Below are positions 12,211-23,666 of a stretch of 64,000 bases of DNA, in pieces. Origin of the DNA: Pinus tabuliformis (lineage: Eukaryota > Streptophyta > Pinopsida > Pinales > Pinaceae); assembly GCA_031772625.1 (NCBI GenBank), contig CM062813.1, positions 761,546,720 through 761,610,719 of the forward strand. The letters run 5' to 3'. How positions within the stretch are numbered: the stretch's first letter is position 1; every line of letters begins with the position of its first letter. The notes beneath the pieces were generated by a model. It was not told the origin of the DNA. It worked only from the letters and a program-made list of their open reading frames with translations, and made no database searches. A program made the position numbers and the translations under genes.

Positions 12211-13443
12211 TGTTGTGGTTTACCCTCTGCTCTGTTGGGGTTCTCAACCCAAGACCCTAGGGCGGTCTCACCTGTAACAGAGAGTTTGTTGGACAACAAG
12301 AGCATCAACAAAAGAAGGAAAGGCAACAATAGAAGGATAAGATGTAGAAGAAAGTAAAGCAGTAGAAGATATCTAGGTAGATGAAAGAAAGAGTGCAAGG
12401 AAGTAATTCAAAATGTCATGGAAGGCATGTGAAGAACCAACATAGGTCCTTTCCTCCTCAAGGACAAATCCTTCAAAGAAAAGGTAACCTCTATCATCAA
12501 AAGCCTTTTTATGGGTATTGTTTTCTTGCAATAACTTTGTACATAAGGCCATAGACTGTAGATAGAATGCATGAAAACAAGATGTGTTAGGTAGCAGCAA
12601 CCCAAGGATGCACAAAGAGGCCTGGAAAAGGGATGTTGGTAGTAGTAGAGGTTGTGACAAGAATGTTGTCGGATATTCTTAGGCTTTGAAGAAAATAATA
12701 AATGAAAGAGTAAATGATTATGAGTATGTCTTCATCGCTCAATATCAAAAGGACTCGCAAAATAAAGGAGGAAGAAAGCCCTATGTAATCACAAGCCATA
12801 ATGAGTGCAAGTTTCAAGTAAGGAAATAGAGCAGCAATAACCTAATTACCATTCACTTTCAAACAAAGCAAAATGGTCACAAGTCAGTTTGGGTTAAGAA
12901 AGAGGAAATGAAGGAGAAGTTTCCTATATCCATGCGTAGCTAAGATAAATCCAAAACATAGCCAAAGAAGAAGCTGGAGAGGAATGCTTCTGTGATTACT
13001 TGACCACTGAAGGTAGGGAAGAAGAAGGAGGATTATCTACTCAGGGGGATTAGATCCTCTATCTCTCTTCAGTAAAGGAAGAGAATGGCCTCAAGGGAGG
13101 CTGAATAAGTCATAAACATGAAGCTAGAAGGCAAAGACAAAAAATTGCATCTGATTGTTGAAGGTATGGTCGAGTCTTCTTGCTCATTACAGTAATGAAT
13201 GTGTTTATTTCAAATGTATAAACATTGAAAGAGGTAGGAGGATCACATTCAACATGAAAAGTACACAACAATATCTTATGTTATGGGAAGAAGAATATGG
13301 GTTACAACAAAAGTGTCGAATGATAGGAAGACCATAGTCAAGTCAGGTCCATAGGATTAGTCCTCTTATAGAAGTATGGAAGAAGTTGCAGGAGATAAAA
13401 GAGCATTGGCTCAAGGGGAGTTTCTTTGATAGTTGTGGCAGGT
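12211..13443 (+). pseudogene. Copia-type gag fragment with zinc knuckle
   Basis: A worn coding stretch. The readable clue is at 12495-12556, where one frame gives FYGYCF and an overlapping frame gives CNNFVHKAIDCR, the pattern of copia zinc knuckles of the form YCxxCxxFGHKAxxCR. Flanking sequence is rich in Lys, Arg and Gln codons, as in nucleocapsid regions. Nothing convincing is seen from 12600 to 13443. No matching LTR was found, so the parent element is unknown. Confidence 0.4.
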
Positions 13444-15330
13444 GTAACACCCTCCTCCCACATCTACTCAAGCAACCAGCCAACCGGGGTAAACATGTGA
13501 CGAGAGGCCACTATAATATGATTCGACCTCCTAAGTCACGTTAAGGAAGTGGAACCAACAAAAACACACCATACAGACCTTCAACAACAACATTAGGACC
13601 CTCAGGAACTAACCCAACCTTTATGCCAACTAGCCCTTGGGTCCCACTGAGATTTTGAACCACTTAACCCCCAGAGGCTCCAATATTATAGGCCTGCCAC
13701 CATCCAGGAGGCTTTGGATGCTCTCATTACAAGGCATGCCAGCATCTAAGGACTATTTTTCTTAGTTCTGTGCTAGTGTCCCTGGGATTTGAGCCAATTT
13801 TTTAGGCCCAGAGGCCAAGTCACTGCTCAAAATGTAATGACACATTCAAAACCGTAAGATAATAGGGAAATGATAGTACAAATGCAATCACTTCAATAAG
13901 ACCTTGACTTGATCCCTTCTCACCATGACATGCATTTCATCAAACATATCACAAATATGTAATCTACAGGTGTAAATAATAGATCTAAGCATATGGGTCT
14001 CATAATTAACTGAGAATCACTAAGAAGCATTGTTTCCTCTTATCACATTAGCTGTAGTTTCATCCATTAGGCCATTAACACATCATTCATTCATTTACAA
14101 GTAGAAACATGATGAGAGAATACATAGTCATTGTCATAATACATATTCATAACCAACATAATAACAACAAAATTACCAAGGAAACAAAAACCATATGATC
14201 CACATATAAACTAGTATAATACTCATGAAATAGTAAGGAGAAATAACCTCATATTAATGATGCAAAATCCAACCTGGTATGGGACTACCACGTTCCACCT
14301 AACCATAGAATGGCTGAGCCAAATATCTCTTCATACATTCACCCCCATGCCATATTCCAAGAATGAATGTGGGATCTCATAGAACACATCAATCCAAAAC
14401 AATCTTGGGCTTCCAAAGGCCAACCACCTCAACCCATCAAACAGTGGTTCCACCTCACGGTCAAACATCAGAACATCATCATCAGATTGGTCTCTACCCA
14501 AGCCTTACAAGGCTCCAAAGTGTTTGTTCCAACTTGGCTTTCAGGACTAGTAACTCAACCCACAACTTATACCGGGCTCTAGAGTGTTTGTCCAACCAAG
14601 GCTGTAGGACTAGTAACTCAACCCATAACTTAGACAGGGCTCTAGAGAGTTTGTCCAACCAAGGCTCTAGGACTAGTAACTAAACCCACCAAGGGCAATA
14701 GAGTGTTTTTCCAACCAAGGCTCGAGGACTAGTAACTCAACCCAAGTTGTTACAGGGCTTCGAGAGCATTTTTCCAACCAAGGCTCCAGGACTAATAACT
14801 CAACCCAAGCCATTACAGGGCTTCCAAAGTGTTTTTCCAACCAAGGCTCCAGGAACTAATAACTCAACCCAAGCTAAAGGAAACATGAGAACCAAATAGA
14901 AAACAAGAAATGAACCCGCTACACCATGGCTATCCAAGAAATGGCAAGGCTAGGAAAATCCACTATCAATCCCGACCATCCTCCATGCTAATGAAAGATC
15001 GTGACCAATAAACCACATGTATGCCAAAACTAGTGAGGAAAACATACATGCAACTTGGTACCTGCAAGGATAACCCACTGTAGCTGCTGATCCCGATAGC
15101 CTCTTGCGCTTTCCTACTCTTCCTTTTCCTTCTTGCTCCAAAACTCCAAATATGCCACACTCCTCCAAGAGTTCTTCAAGAAAACTCTAAGTATCCAAGA
15201 GTATGAGAGAGAGAGAATAGAAGAGAGCTTCACCAAAACTGAATTGACCAAGCTTACACTGACCAAGCCTCCCCACTGATCCTCAAAAGCCTTTTTATTA
15301 ATGAGACCTCTATTTTCTTCATTTTGCATT
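13444..15330. repeat. LTR-like region of unknown family
   Basis: No gene. It begins with TGTAACACCCTCC, which looks like the inverted end of a plant LTR (…GGTGTTACA). On the minus strand an AT-rich TATA-like motif lies near 15290. The region includes the 62-bp tandem array. No primer-binding site was found beside it, so orientation and borders are uncertain. Confidence 0.35.
14505..14878 (+). repeat. Tandem array, ~62-bp unit, 6 copies
   Basis: Six units in a row carry TTTTTCCAACCAAGGCTCCA, GGACTAGTAACTCAACCC and ACAGGGCTT. Later units are more alike than the first. One frame stays open over three units, but only by repetition. It lies inside LTR-like debris. Confidence 0.85.
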
Positions 15331-16755
15331 ATGTTCCTTCATTTTCCTCCTCACATGCAACCTGTGACCTTTCACCTTCCTTTTCTCCTATTTTCCATTA
15401 TTTTCATTAATAAATGTGCCAAAATGCCAATGTTAGCTTTCGATTTTGACCATTTTTTATCATACCTATTCCATCATTCTACCATCCCTTATCACTATAT
15501 TCTAATAATATTTGCCACAATTTACCTATTTTTGAAAGCCAAGGTAAATTAATTATGTCTTTTGATTTTTTTAGAGTTTTTAGTAAATATTGAGGAGAAA
15601 CAAAATTTCTCGTAATGGCTTTAATGGCTTTATTAAAGTCGTATGTGCAGGACACTTGGGCACGAACTGAAGGCATATTAAAAAACTACATGAATTAAGC
15701 ATGGAGGGACACCTATTTGCTTGCTCCAAATTAGTTAGAACAGACTCGGTTAATGCTAGTCAAACTTGACCAGTCACACAGGAAATCCCCTGATTCAGTG
15801 GTAGTTTTGAGATTTTGTGGGATTTTTCCATATTTTGTGTAACAGAGGGATGAACTCAACCTTATGAGATGGAATAGGAATCTTGTTAGTTGTTACAGAA
15901 ATTATAGCTAATATTGTTATATTCTTAGCCTATTTAAGCAAAGCTACCAAGCAATGATGGACATCTATTGTGATTATTATTTTCTGAATATAATTTGAGA
16001 CTTGCCTTTTATTTTTTGTGCATACATTTATGTGTGATGTGAATGGAAATTTTCTGTAGCTGATTGTCTTAAGGTGTACGAGGAAAAGGTGGAGGCCCCC
16101 ATACTGAGCTAAGTACATCATTGTTAATTTATGTGTATAAATGTATGTTAGCATTTACATTTTCTGTGTTAATATTGCATTTTTGTTTTGATCAATTGTG
16201 AATATTTCTTACTAACTCTCTTTCCATGGTTATTGAGATAGTGGAAATGGTTTCTCTCAAATGATTAGTTTCAATAAGGAATAAAAAACCAGGTCTCTAA
16301 GACATAGCCTCTTCTTTGTTAACTAAAAGTGAATTGAAATCAATATTTATGCATTCATTTCTCCCTGCTTTCTTGAATTAGAAGTTTTGTGCTTTAGAAA
16401 CTTAGATGGTGAAATTGGTTTTGTTGAATAAATAGAAATGATAAGGAAGGACAATCAGGACCTCTGAGACAAGAGCCTCTTCATTGTTAACCAAAATTGA
16501 ATAAAATCACTATTCACTTTTTCATATGCTTTATAGTTAAAATTTTTTATGCTTTCTTCATATTCAGCAATTCATACTTGTAGCTTTCCATTTTCATGTT
16601 GTAATATGCATTTCCATTCTTTTCGGTATCTAAGAAAATACTTCCTAAACTAGTTAGATCTAAGATCCATATACTTCGGGTGTGTTTCTAAGTTTAACAA
16701 CCCTGATTGATATTAAAATACATGCTGTAATTTACCTCAATAAATTGGACTAACA
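15331..16755 (+). repeat. LTR of Athila/Tat-group element (left copy)
   Basis: No gene. The right border is clear: GGACTAACA ends at 16755, followed by an Athila/Tat-type primer-binding site. A TATA-like CCTATTTAAG is at ~15927. The left border is not defined. The LTR probably starts between 15330 and 15650. Confidence 0.5.
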
Positions 16756-16759
16756 TTTT

Positions 16760-16777
16760 TGGTGTCGTCGTGAGGGA
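16760..16777 (+). other. Primer-binding site, Athila/Tat type
   Basis: TGGTGTCGTCGTGAGGGA matches the Athila/Tat consensus TGGCGCCGTTGCCGGGGA (tRNA-Asp) at about 13 of 18 bases. It sits five bases after the LTR terminus. The better-kept version is at 62527. Confidence 0.65.
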
Positions 16778-18834
16778 AGTGCGCTTAGAATCATCTAGTT
16801 AGGAAGATTTCTTAGAGAAAATATATAATAATAAAAAAACACCAAAAAAAACTTTTTCATTATGGTTATTCATGCCTAGACAAAGAGATGAAAAGGGTAG
16901 ATATACAAAACAAAATCCCCCAACCACTCAACCATTGGTGGGAGCAGGACCATCTACATTCGAACTAACTACACCAATTACTAGAAAACCAACTTTGGAA
17001 GAGTTAGAGGAAAAACAACGTTCAGGGCAAAGGTTAACTCTTGTTGAAAGACAAACTTTGCTAGCTTATGAAGTAAAGAGAAAACAAACACAAGAAGAAA
17101 CATCTTCTATAGGAAAACAAAAAGAAACAAGAAAACCAATTATTAAACCTATCCTCGAACAACTAGAGCAACAAATTGATAAACCTTTCCTTAAACAACT
17201 AGAGAAAGTTTAAGAAGTACAAACTCATATTTTTACTGAAACATTTGAAACAACTGAAAATGAAATGGCAGAAGAAGGACAAGGATCCAATATTCCAGGA
17301 CTAACTGCAGAAAAATGACTACAATCTGGAAGACAATGGAAAGAATGGGAAAGGAAAAAAGAAGAAGACAGAAAAAGAGAATAGGATACTAGAAGAGAAA
17401 ATGAAAACAATAGAAGAGGGGATGAAAGAGTAAAACATGACCAAGAGGATACTTTTGGATTTCCAATCTTATACACTAGAGAAATTTTGGGAGAAGAGGT
17501 AAAAATGAAAAATATCCCACCTTCTGTTTTACCAAATTTCTATGGTATGTATTTTGGAGATCTTGACTCATTCTTATTTTAATTTGATATTGTATGTCAT
17601 ACCTATGATTATACTGATGATACACATAAGCTTCATCTTTTCCCTACTACTCTTAAAGCATCTACATTAAAATGGTTCATGGGATTAGGTGAACATATTA
17701 TTACTAGTTGGGAAGACGTGAGGAAAATTTTCCTTAAGAAATATCAAGCATATTGTAGGCCTAGAGATTCAAAGGATGATATTTTTAGAATTTCTCAACA
17801 AGAAGATGAAAGTTTAGAGGAATATCTAGAAAGATTTCTCTATAACTTACAAAAATCTAAACATCATTCTTTAAACCCTGAAACTATTCAAACAATATTT
17901 TTAAAAGGCATATGAGATGAGTATCTTGATATTCTTAATGTGATGGAAAAATGATATATTTCATATTTACCATTTGATGAAATTGCATATTTATGTAAAA
18001 AATACTCAAGAGGTAGAGCTAAAACTGGAAAGAGAGATGCAAATTCTAAAGCTACCAAATCAGCAACAAGAAGTATAACAAGAGCTGAATTAGGAAACTT
18101 GTTTGAAGACTTTAATACTTATCTCTTAAGTACATTAGGAACACAAGTTGATATACTAAAAACAAGAAAGAAACAAGAGGAACAAGATCAAGTATTATCA
18201 AATTTTTGTCTTAAATCTAGAATGAAACATCTGTTGAGAGAATGACCTTTAGACAATATTCATGTTTGTAGACTTTACACTCAAAATCATGCAACATATG
18301 ATTTTCCAAAATTGAAGGAATTGCAGGTGAACCAAATGGAATAAATTCAAGGAATGGAATATATTTACTATTTAGCACTAAGAAGACCTTGGAAACCACG
18401 ATTTGCATGTATGCCTCAAAATCCTGCTCAACAATTCCCTCAAAATTATTAGTATCATGTTAAAAATTTATGGAATACTCATATGCCTTGGCAAGCTTGG
18501 CCTCAACAGCAAACCCAAAACCAATCTTCTCAAGGTTGGCAAGGATATGCTTATGGAACCCAACTTCCTCAACAATTCTATTCTCAGCCATATCAGCAAA
18601 CCTATCAATCCTATCCTCAACAACATTTTCCATATCAACAATTCTAGCAATCCCAACAACCAAATCCATTTCCTCAATAATAATTACCTACACCACCATT
18701 AACCCAACCTCAACAGCTTTAGTTTCCATCTAACCAACCACCACCCAGACCAACTCAATTACTAGCCCAACCAATGGCAAATCCGAGTAACAAAGTAGAA
18801 AGACCAATATATAGTACTGAGGAAGGAACTTCAA

Positions 18835-18837
18835 TTA
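18835..18837. repeat. TTA target-site duplication, left
   Basis: TTA directly before the MITE end. The partner is at 19434-19436. Three bases can match by chance, but here they sit exactly outside both inverted ends. Confidence 0.6.
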
Positions 18838-19433
18838 GGAGAATTTTGAGGTCTAAAATGGGCCTCCTAAGAAAAATGTACAACTAAAATAAACTTTATA
18901 AGAACCAATAGGATTCAATATGATGATGTCAACCATGGTGGGTGATTCACCATTTTTGGAGTAAAAGAATGATTAAAAAATAATAAAATAATAAAGCTAA
19001 TTTTTCAACTCGTATTTTCAACTTATCTCCCCAAGGTTTTACTCAAATTTCTAATGGGATTATTTGTTGGATGCAAAATTTAATTCCTCATCCAAGGAGT
19101 ACTCATGTTGCATACTTTCGATGGACTCTGCTACATGAAAAATACATGGAAAAACGTGATTGCAATCACATGTTTCATATATTTCTCATATTTCATGTAG
19201 TAGGGTCCATAAAAAATATGCAACATGGGTACTCCTTGGACGAAGAATCAAATTTTGTATCCAACGAGTGTTTCTGCTCGAAATTTGAGTAAACCTATAA
19301 TGAGATAAGTTGAAAAAACAATTTTTTTCCTTTTTCCCTCTAAACTTTGATGATGTAATCTGATATTATTTTATTATTTCCACTATTATTTTATAATTTC
19401 CTTAGGAGGCCCATTTTAGACTTCAAAAGTCCC
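18838..19433. mobile_element. Tourist-like MITE (hairpin DNA transposon)
   Basis: A 596-bp non-coding element whose two halves are imperfect inverted copies. The left end reads GGAGAATTTTGAGGTCTAAA and the reverse complement of the right end reads GGGACTTTTGAAGTCTAAAA. Both continue as ATGGGCCTCCTAAG. TTA flanks both sides (18835-18837 and 19434-19436), the target duplication of PIF/Harbinger-type elements. Inner arms also match (ACTCATGTTGCATACTTT versus ACCCATGTTGCATATTTT). A perfect 14-bp palindrome (GTGATTGCAATCAC, 19156-19169) lies at the fold. It has no transposase, so it was mobilised in trans. Family call: moderate. Confidence 0.7.
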
Positions 19434-19436
19434 TTA
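19434..19436. repeat. TTA target-site duplication, right
   Basis: TTA directly after the MITE's right inverted end, paired with 18835-18837. Confidence 0.6.
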
Positions 19437-19904
19437 ATTCATATTCAATCCTTCTTATTCAAAATATTCACTTAAGGTCTGGAAATGTTCTACAAAAGGA
19501 CTCTCCTTTCATCATAGAAGAACAAGCAGAGGAGGAGAGAAATCCTGAAAAATCCAACACAGAGCATATAATGAAAGATAATCAAATTCAAAAGAGTAAA
19601 ACAATAATGACTCAAACACCTCCTTTTCCAGAAATGTTAGTTGAGCAAAAACCTTTAATTTCTCTTCCTGAATTTGATGTCTTAGATGAATTGAAAAATG
19701 ATTATGTGAAAATTCCTTTATTGCAAGCTATTAAAAATATTCCAATTTGTACAAAAGAAATTAAGGAATTATGCATAAAGAAAACTAGAAAAAGAAAGAA
19801 GGATCCACCAATAATTCATGTAATGGGAAAGCTACCTAGCCTCATGTCAACAAATACTACAATAGAAAAATATGTTGATCTGGGAATTCCAATGGTGACA
19901 ATTT

Positions 19905-22665
19905 GCCATTTTCAAGAAACCCATAAGTTTTCTCATCAAAATGCTAACCAGATTATTTGGGGAGCTAGATCCTTATCATTGTAAATTCAAATGGATTCCA
20001 ATAATCCATAGCATCCTAAATGATGGGAAACGTCTCAATTGGGCCGATATTTTGTCACAAGACATCATAGTTGCTTTAAAGTTGTCATTATCATATAGCC
20101 CTGGATACAAACACATTTTCTATATGTTTTATTATCTTATAGATGTTGCCATTGGCTTAGTTTTTGATTTCCCCTCATGAAATGGAATTACCCCTATGAT
20201 CAGCGAATCCATATTCAAAATTACGCCCCTATCTTGTCGAAGTCCAATTTAAAATTTCATTTTTACCATATTTTCCATTATGTCATGATTCCTTTGTATG
20301 AAATCTTATTTGGTAAAACCCCTCCAAGAATTAGTCAAAATATGAAAGAAGGACTAGAGTCCATTGCTTATTAGTATGTTGAAGATTTATTTTCTTATAT
20401 AAGAGTTTATGGGAGTGAGGTTGGCCCTCATCTCTTACCCTGTTATATCCTTGAAAGACTCGCCCTAAGAGAAGTGGAAAATCAGGTTGTTTTAAATGGC
20501 CAGACTAGGAAGTAAAGTTACAGAAAAAATATTTGGCCTAGGTTTCCAATTAAGTTTGGTGATATAAATATCATAGATAAAGGTCATGGATTCAACGAAA
20601 GAAGAATAACTTTGATAAATTTGGCTACACTCTTTATCTTAGTATGATTATGATCCTCATGGGTTCATTAGCAATCATTATACAACAATTAAATTTATGA
20701 AAATATTTTCTTTACTCGGGAGCCTCCCTTTGATGATATTCTCATAGATATAAATGATTTTCTGAAAACCATTGAAAGAGGAAAGCTTTTAGATATTGAA
20801 GCAAGATACCATTTACAAAAGTTTGGAGAAAATTTGTTTGAAAGTTTCTTAAAAGAAAAAGGTCTTCATCTCAATATTTCTTTTGAAGAATTAAAAGCTT
20901 CTGAATTGTTTCAATTTAATTTCAACCAAATCACTTTAGATCCTTCTGTTGTCTCTCAAAAGGAATAAGAAGTTCAAATTACGAAAATGGAAGATGTTGT
21001 TGTTATAGGTAAATAAATAGAAGATCACGAAGGAATGCAGAAAGAAGAGAATATAGTAACAACCAAAGCAGCAAAAAATAAAAGAGTAAGTGAGAAAGAG
21101 ATTATTCTTATCAAATCCCCTAAAGAAATAGAGCAGAAGCAACCAGACACCATAGGAAGTCAAGCAATGGAAGTTTACAAAGAGAAGGAAAAGAAAATAT
21201 TGGGTGATACTATCACTTAGAAAATTAAAAAGGGAATGGAATCACAAGAAAAGATGGATAATTTTTCCACCACATCTGCTAAGACCTCAATGACACCTAT
21301 TTCCACCAAGATCCCTTGGGAATCCTTTTTGTTCAAACCAATCTCTGAATTAGAGATAGTTCCTTCTCTAATAGATTTATTTTTCAATTCTTAGACCAAG
21401 TCAATAGTGAGAAGAACAAAGGAAAGCATGATTCTTTAGAGACTGTGTTTGAATTCAGTTGGAAAGTTCAAGGAGATGTAAATGAGAAAGCCCAAGAATC
21501 TTCCTAGGCCTTAGGAGCTTTTGTGAATTATAACCAATATCATCTAAATGAGCTTGCAGCCTCATATGACAATAGTCTACTAAAAATTAAAATGTTAGAG
21601 AAGCAATTGAAAAAGAAAGAAGTATTTAATGAAGAAAAATGGAAAAAGTAATTTGCAACTCTGATTCAAGGTTTCATAGTAGAGACAAAAAATCCACATA
21701 AAATTTTTCAAGTGGAATTGAAAGAGTTAAATTCAAAACATGAGAAGAATATACAAGAATTAATGAAAATTCATGAAAATCAAACTCACATTTTAAAGGA
21801 AGAAGTTGAAATCAATACTGAGATCATGACTATGACTTTAAAAGAGAAAATTGAGTCTCTTAAAATCTAACTCAATCAAAATCAAGAAGCCACACAAAGT
21901 CTAGAAATTTTCAAAAAGAAAGCATTGCAAATTTGTCTAATTTTATGGAAATATCAATCCAATTTCTACAAAACAAATAGATAAAATCTTCATATTTCAT
22001 CAAGAAATTACAAATTTAAATGAAAGGATTGATTCTTTAATAGAAGAAGACAAATACATTAAAAAAAATTGTCTATTCTCGACTAGGAGAACTAATTTCA
22101 ATTTGAAGAAATTCCAAAAATTTCAAAAACAGATAAAAGGTTGATGCTTGCATGTTTGAACCATAGAGAAGATGAAACCAGAGAAATCAAAGAATGGACC
22201 AAAAGTGCCCCAGGGGAATGCTTGAAAATTTTGGAGAAAGGGACTGATTTTATAGAAGAATTCGACCTTCCAGGGTCAAAGCCACTGGAAGAAATTATTC
22301 TAGGGGAGTTGAAGTAGCCAAAAGAGGACTTTGTTGTCAAGGATCAGATAGAAATTAAAAGGATTAGGGTATGGATGCAACACATTTTCCAGAAATTTAT
22401 ACAAATTCCATTTGAGCAAATTAAGCTCATTTCTAAATTTGAAAACAAATATCCAAAAAGAAAGAAGAAACTCTAGAGTTTATTTGCAAGTTGTCAAATA
22501 GCATAAGTTGATTATTTTCTATTCACTTCTTAGTTGTTTCACAGTTGAATTCACAATGGGTGAAACATATCGAAGTTCATGCACCCCATCTATTGCTCAA
22601 CCTAAACTATGAAGATTATGAAGATGAGGAGAAGTTACCTACTTCTTAGGGAGATATCAGTTGAA
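19905..22665 (+). pseudogene. ORF1 (Tat-like family) in 5' LTR, copy 2
   Basis: Broken coding region for a protein I do not recognise. Readable parts include a globular region (20000-20520, with LFGKTPPRISQNMKE and LALREV), an acidic/basic middle (20940-21220), and a long coiled-coil-like C-terminus (21540-22400, rich in Lys and Glu). The first half matches 44082-44710 and the last half matches 2896-3895 and 45810-46815. Ogre elements have an extra ORF1 of unknown role before gag. Here the ORF lies before the primer-binding site, which is different. Function unknown. Confidence 0.6.
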
Positions 22666-23635
22666 TAATGATAGAATTTATATTTTTAGAAGTAGATATT
22701 TACTTTCAGAAAATATTTTGATTTTCTTGTTTTAAGACTTATCTTATCTTTTGAAACATATCCTATTTTTTCAAGTATTTATAGAACCTCTTACGTTGGT
22801 GTAAGGGGTCGAGAAATTGTGAAAAATCAAGGCTTGTATTTTTGAATCAATTTTGAACTAACATCTTTTTTGAAGACCAGTTTCAGTTTTAATGTGTGAT
22901 AAGATATGAGATTTATGTCTAGAAATCTATTTAATTACTTAATGGAATTTTCTGGTATTTCTTTTCAACTTGTGCTATTTAATTTTGAATGAATATTTGA
23001 TTTTTTTGTTAAACATTTCTTATGACATGTTACAATATATGTCTATTTATCAACAAAGGTTTATGAATTGTTATTTTTTCATTACTGCTTGATCATTGGA
23101 ATTTGATATTCAAAAGATAGGATTTTAGTTGCTCTCATTTTTGAGATAAATTTTCTCTTTTATTTATTTTAGTTAATGCATGAATATATATGTTTCCAAA
23201 AATAATAAAAAAATTGTTTAGATAGGATGAAAACCTGAAAAAATATATTTTTGGAGTTTTTTGCATAAAAACTCTTTCAAAACTTATCTGTGTAGTTATC
23301 TGGACTCAAAATCTAGTTAGGATTTGGAATTACATGATATTTCACGTGGTATTGTGTTCATTTGAATCCTTTAGTCTATGTTGTTTAAACCGATCCCATC
23401 ATACCAACAGTTTGTGTTTATATTTTTGTAGATAATTTTAATTATTAGAGTATGTTATATGTTTTCCCTAGATTAGTTATTATTTTTTTCAGTTTAATTT
23501 TAGTTTTATATAATATAGGAAACCAACCCTTTGTTCTAAAGAGTATACGACAATCTAAACGAAAAAGTGTCTAATTGGGACTCTAATCAGGAAAATACTC
23601 ACTCATTGTAGGAGGAAATATTCCTCTTGTCAACA
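22666..23635 (+). repeat. Non-coding LTR end, copy 2
   Basis: AT-rich with no frame. It aligns with 3896-4870 and 46816-47913. The conserved island GTGTAAGGGGTCGAGAAATT starts at ~22799. It closes with CTTGTCAACA. Confidence 0.7.
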
Positions 23636-23638
23636 ATT

Positions 23639-23657
23639 TGGCACTAGAAGGAGGGCC
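23639..23657 (+). other. Primer-binding site, tRNA-Asn type (copy 2)
   Basis: TGGCACTAGAAGGAGGGCC follows the LTR end by three bases. From memory the plant tRNA-Asn 3' end is …CCTCCTTCTAGCGCCA, whose complement TGGCGCTAGAAGGAGG matches here at 15 of 16 bases. This is the key evidence that everything to the left, including ORF1, is LTR. Confidence 0.75.
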
Positions 23658-23666
23658 AAATATTGT

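Larger units (their letters stand above)
16872..19904 (+). pseudogene. Gag and protease start, Athila/Tat-group element
   Basis: Gag polyprotein with a hydrophilic N-terminus starting MPRQRDEKGRYTKQ, a charged linker, and the capsid domain (17525-17915; HLFPTTLKASTLKWFMGL and IITSWEDVRKIFLKKYQAYC). A Pro/Gln/Asn-rich tail (18400-18780) follows. The capsid matches the gag at 63169-63600 segment by segment, so both are one family group. After the MITE the text continues as the protease lead-in (19571-19900; PPIIHVMGKLPSLMS). It stops being Athila-like at ~19904, where Tat-like copy 2 begins. Broken, with several breaks. Confidence 0.7.
19905..23635 (+). repeat. 5' LTR of Tat-like copy 2 (partial)
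   Basis: This stretch matches 44082-47913 nearly end to end, without large gaps until the AT microsatellite there. It ends in TTGTCAACA just before the primer-binding site, as an LTR should. Its left part is missing, because the junction at ~19905 abuts Athila-like protease text. The ORF1 coding region lies within it. Confidence 0.65.

Noticed and set aside
14363-14683. A 106-residue ORF with repeats
   Set aside because: It runs through the 62-bp tandem array. The repetition keeps it open and there is no domain or start context.
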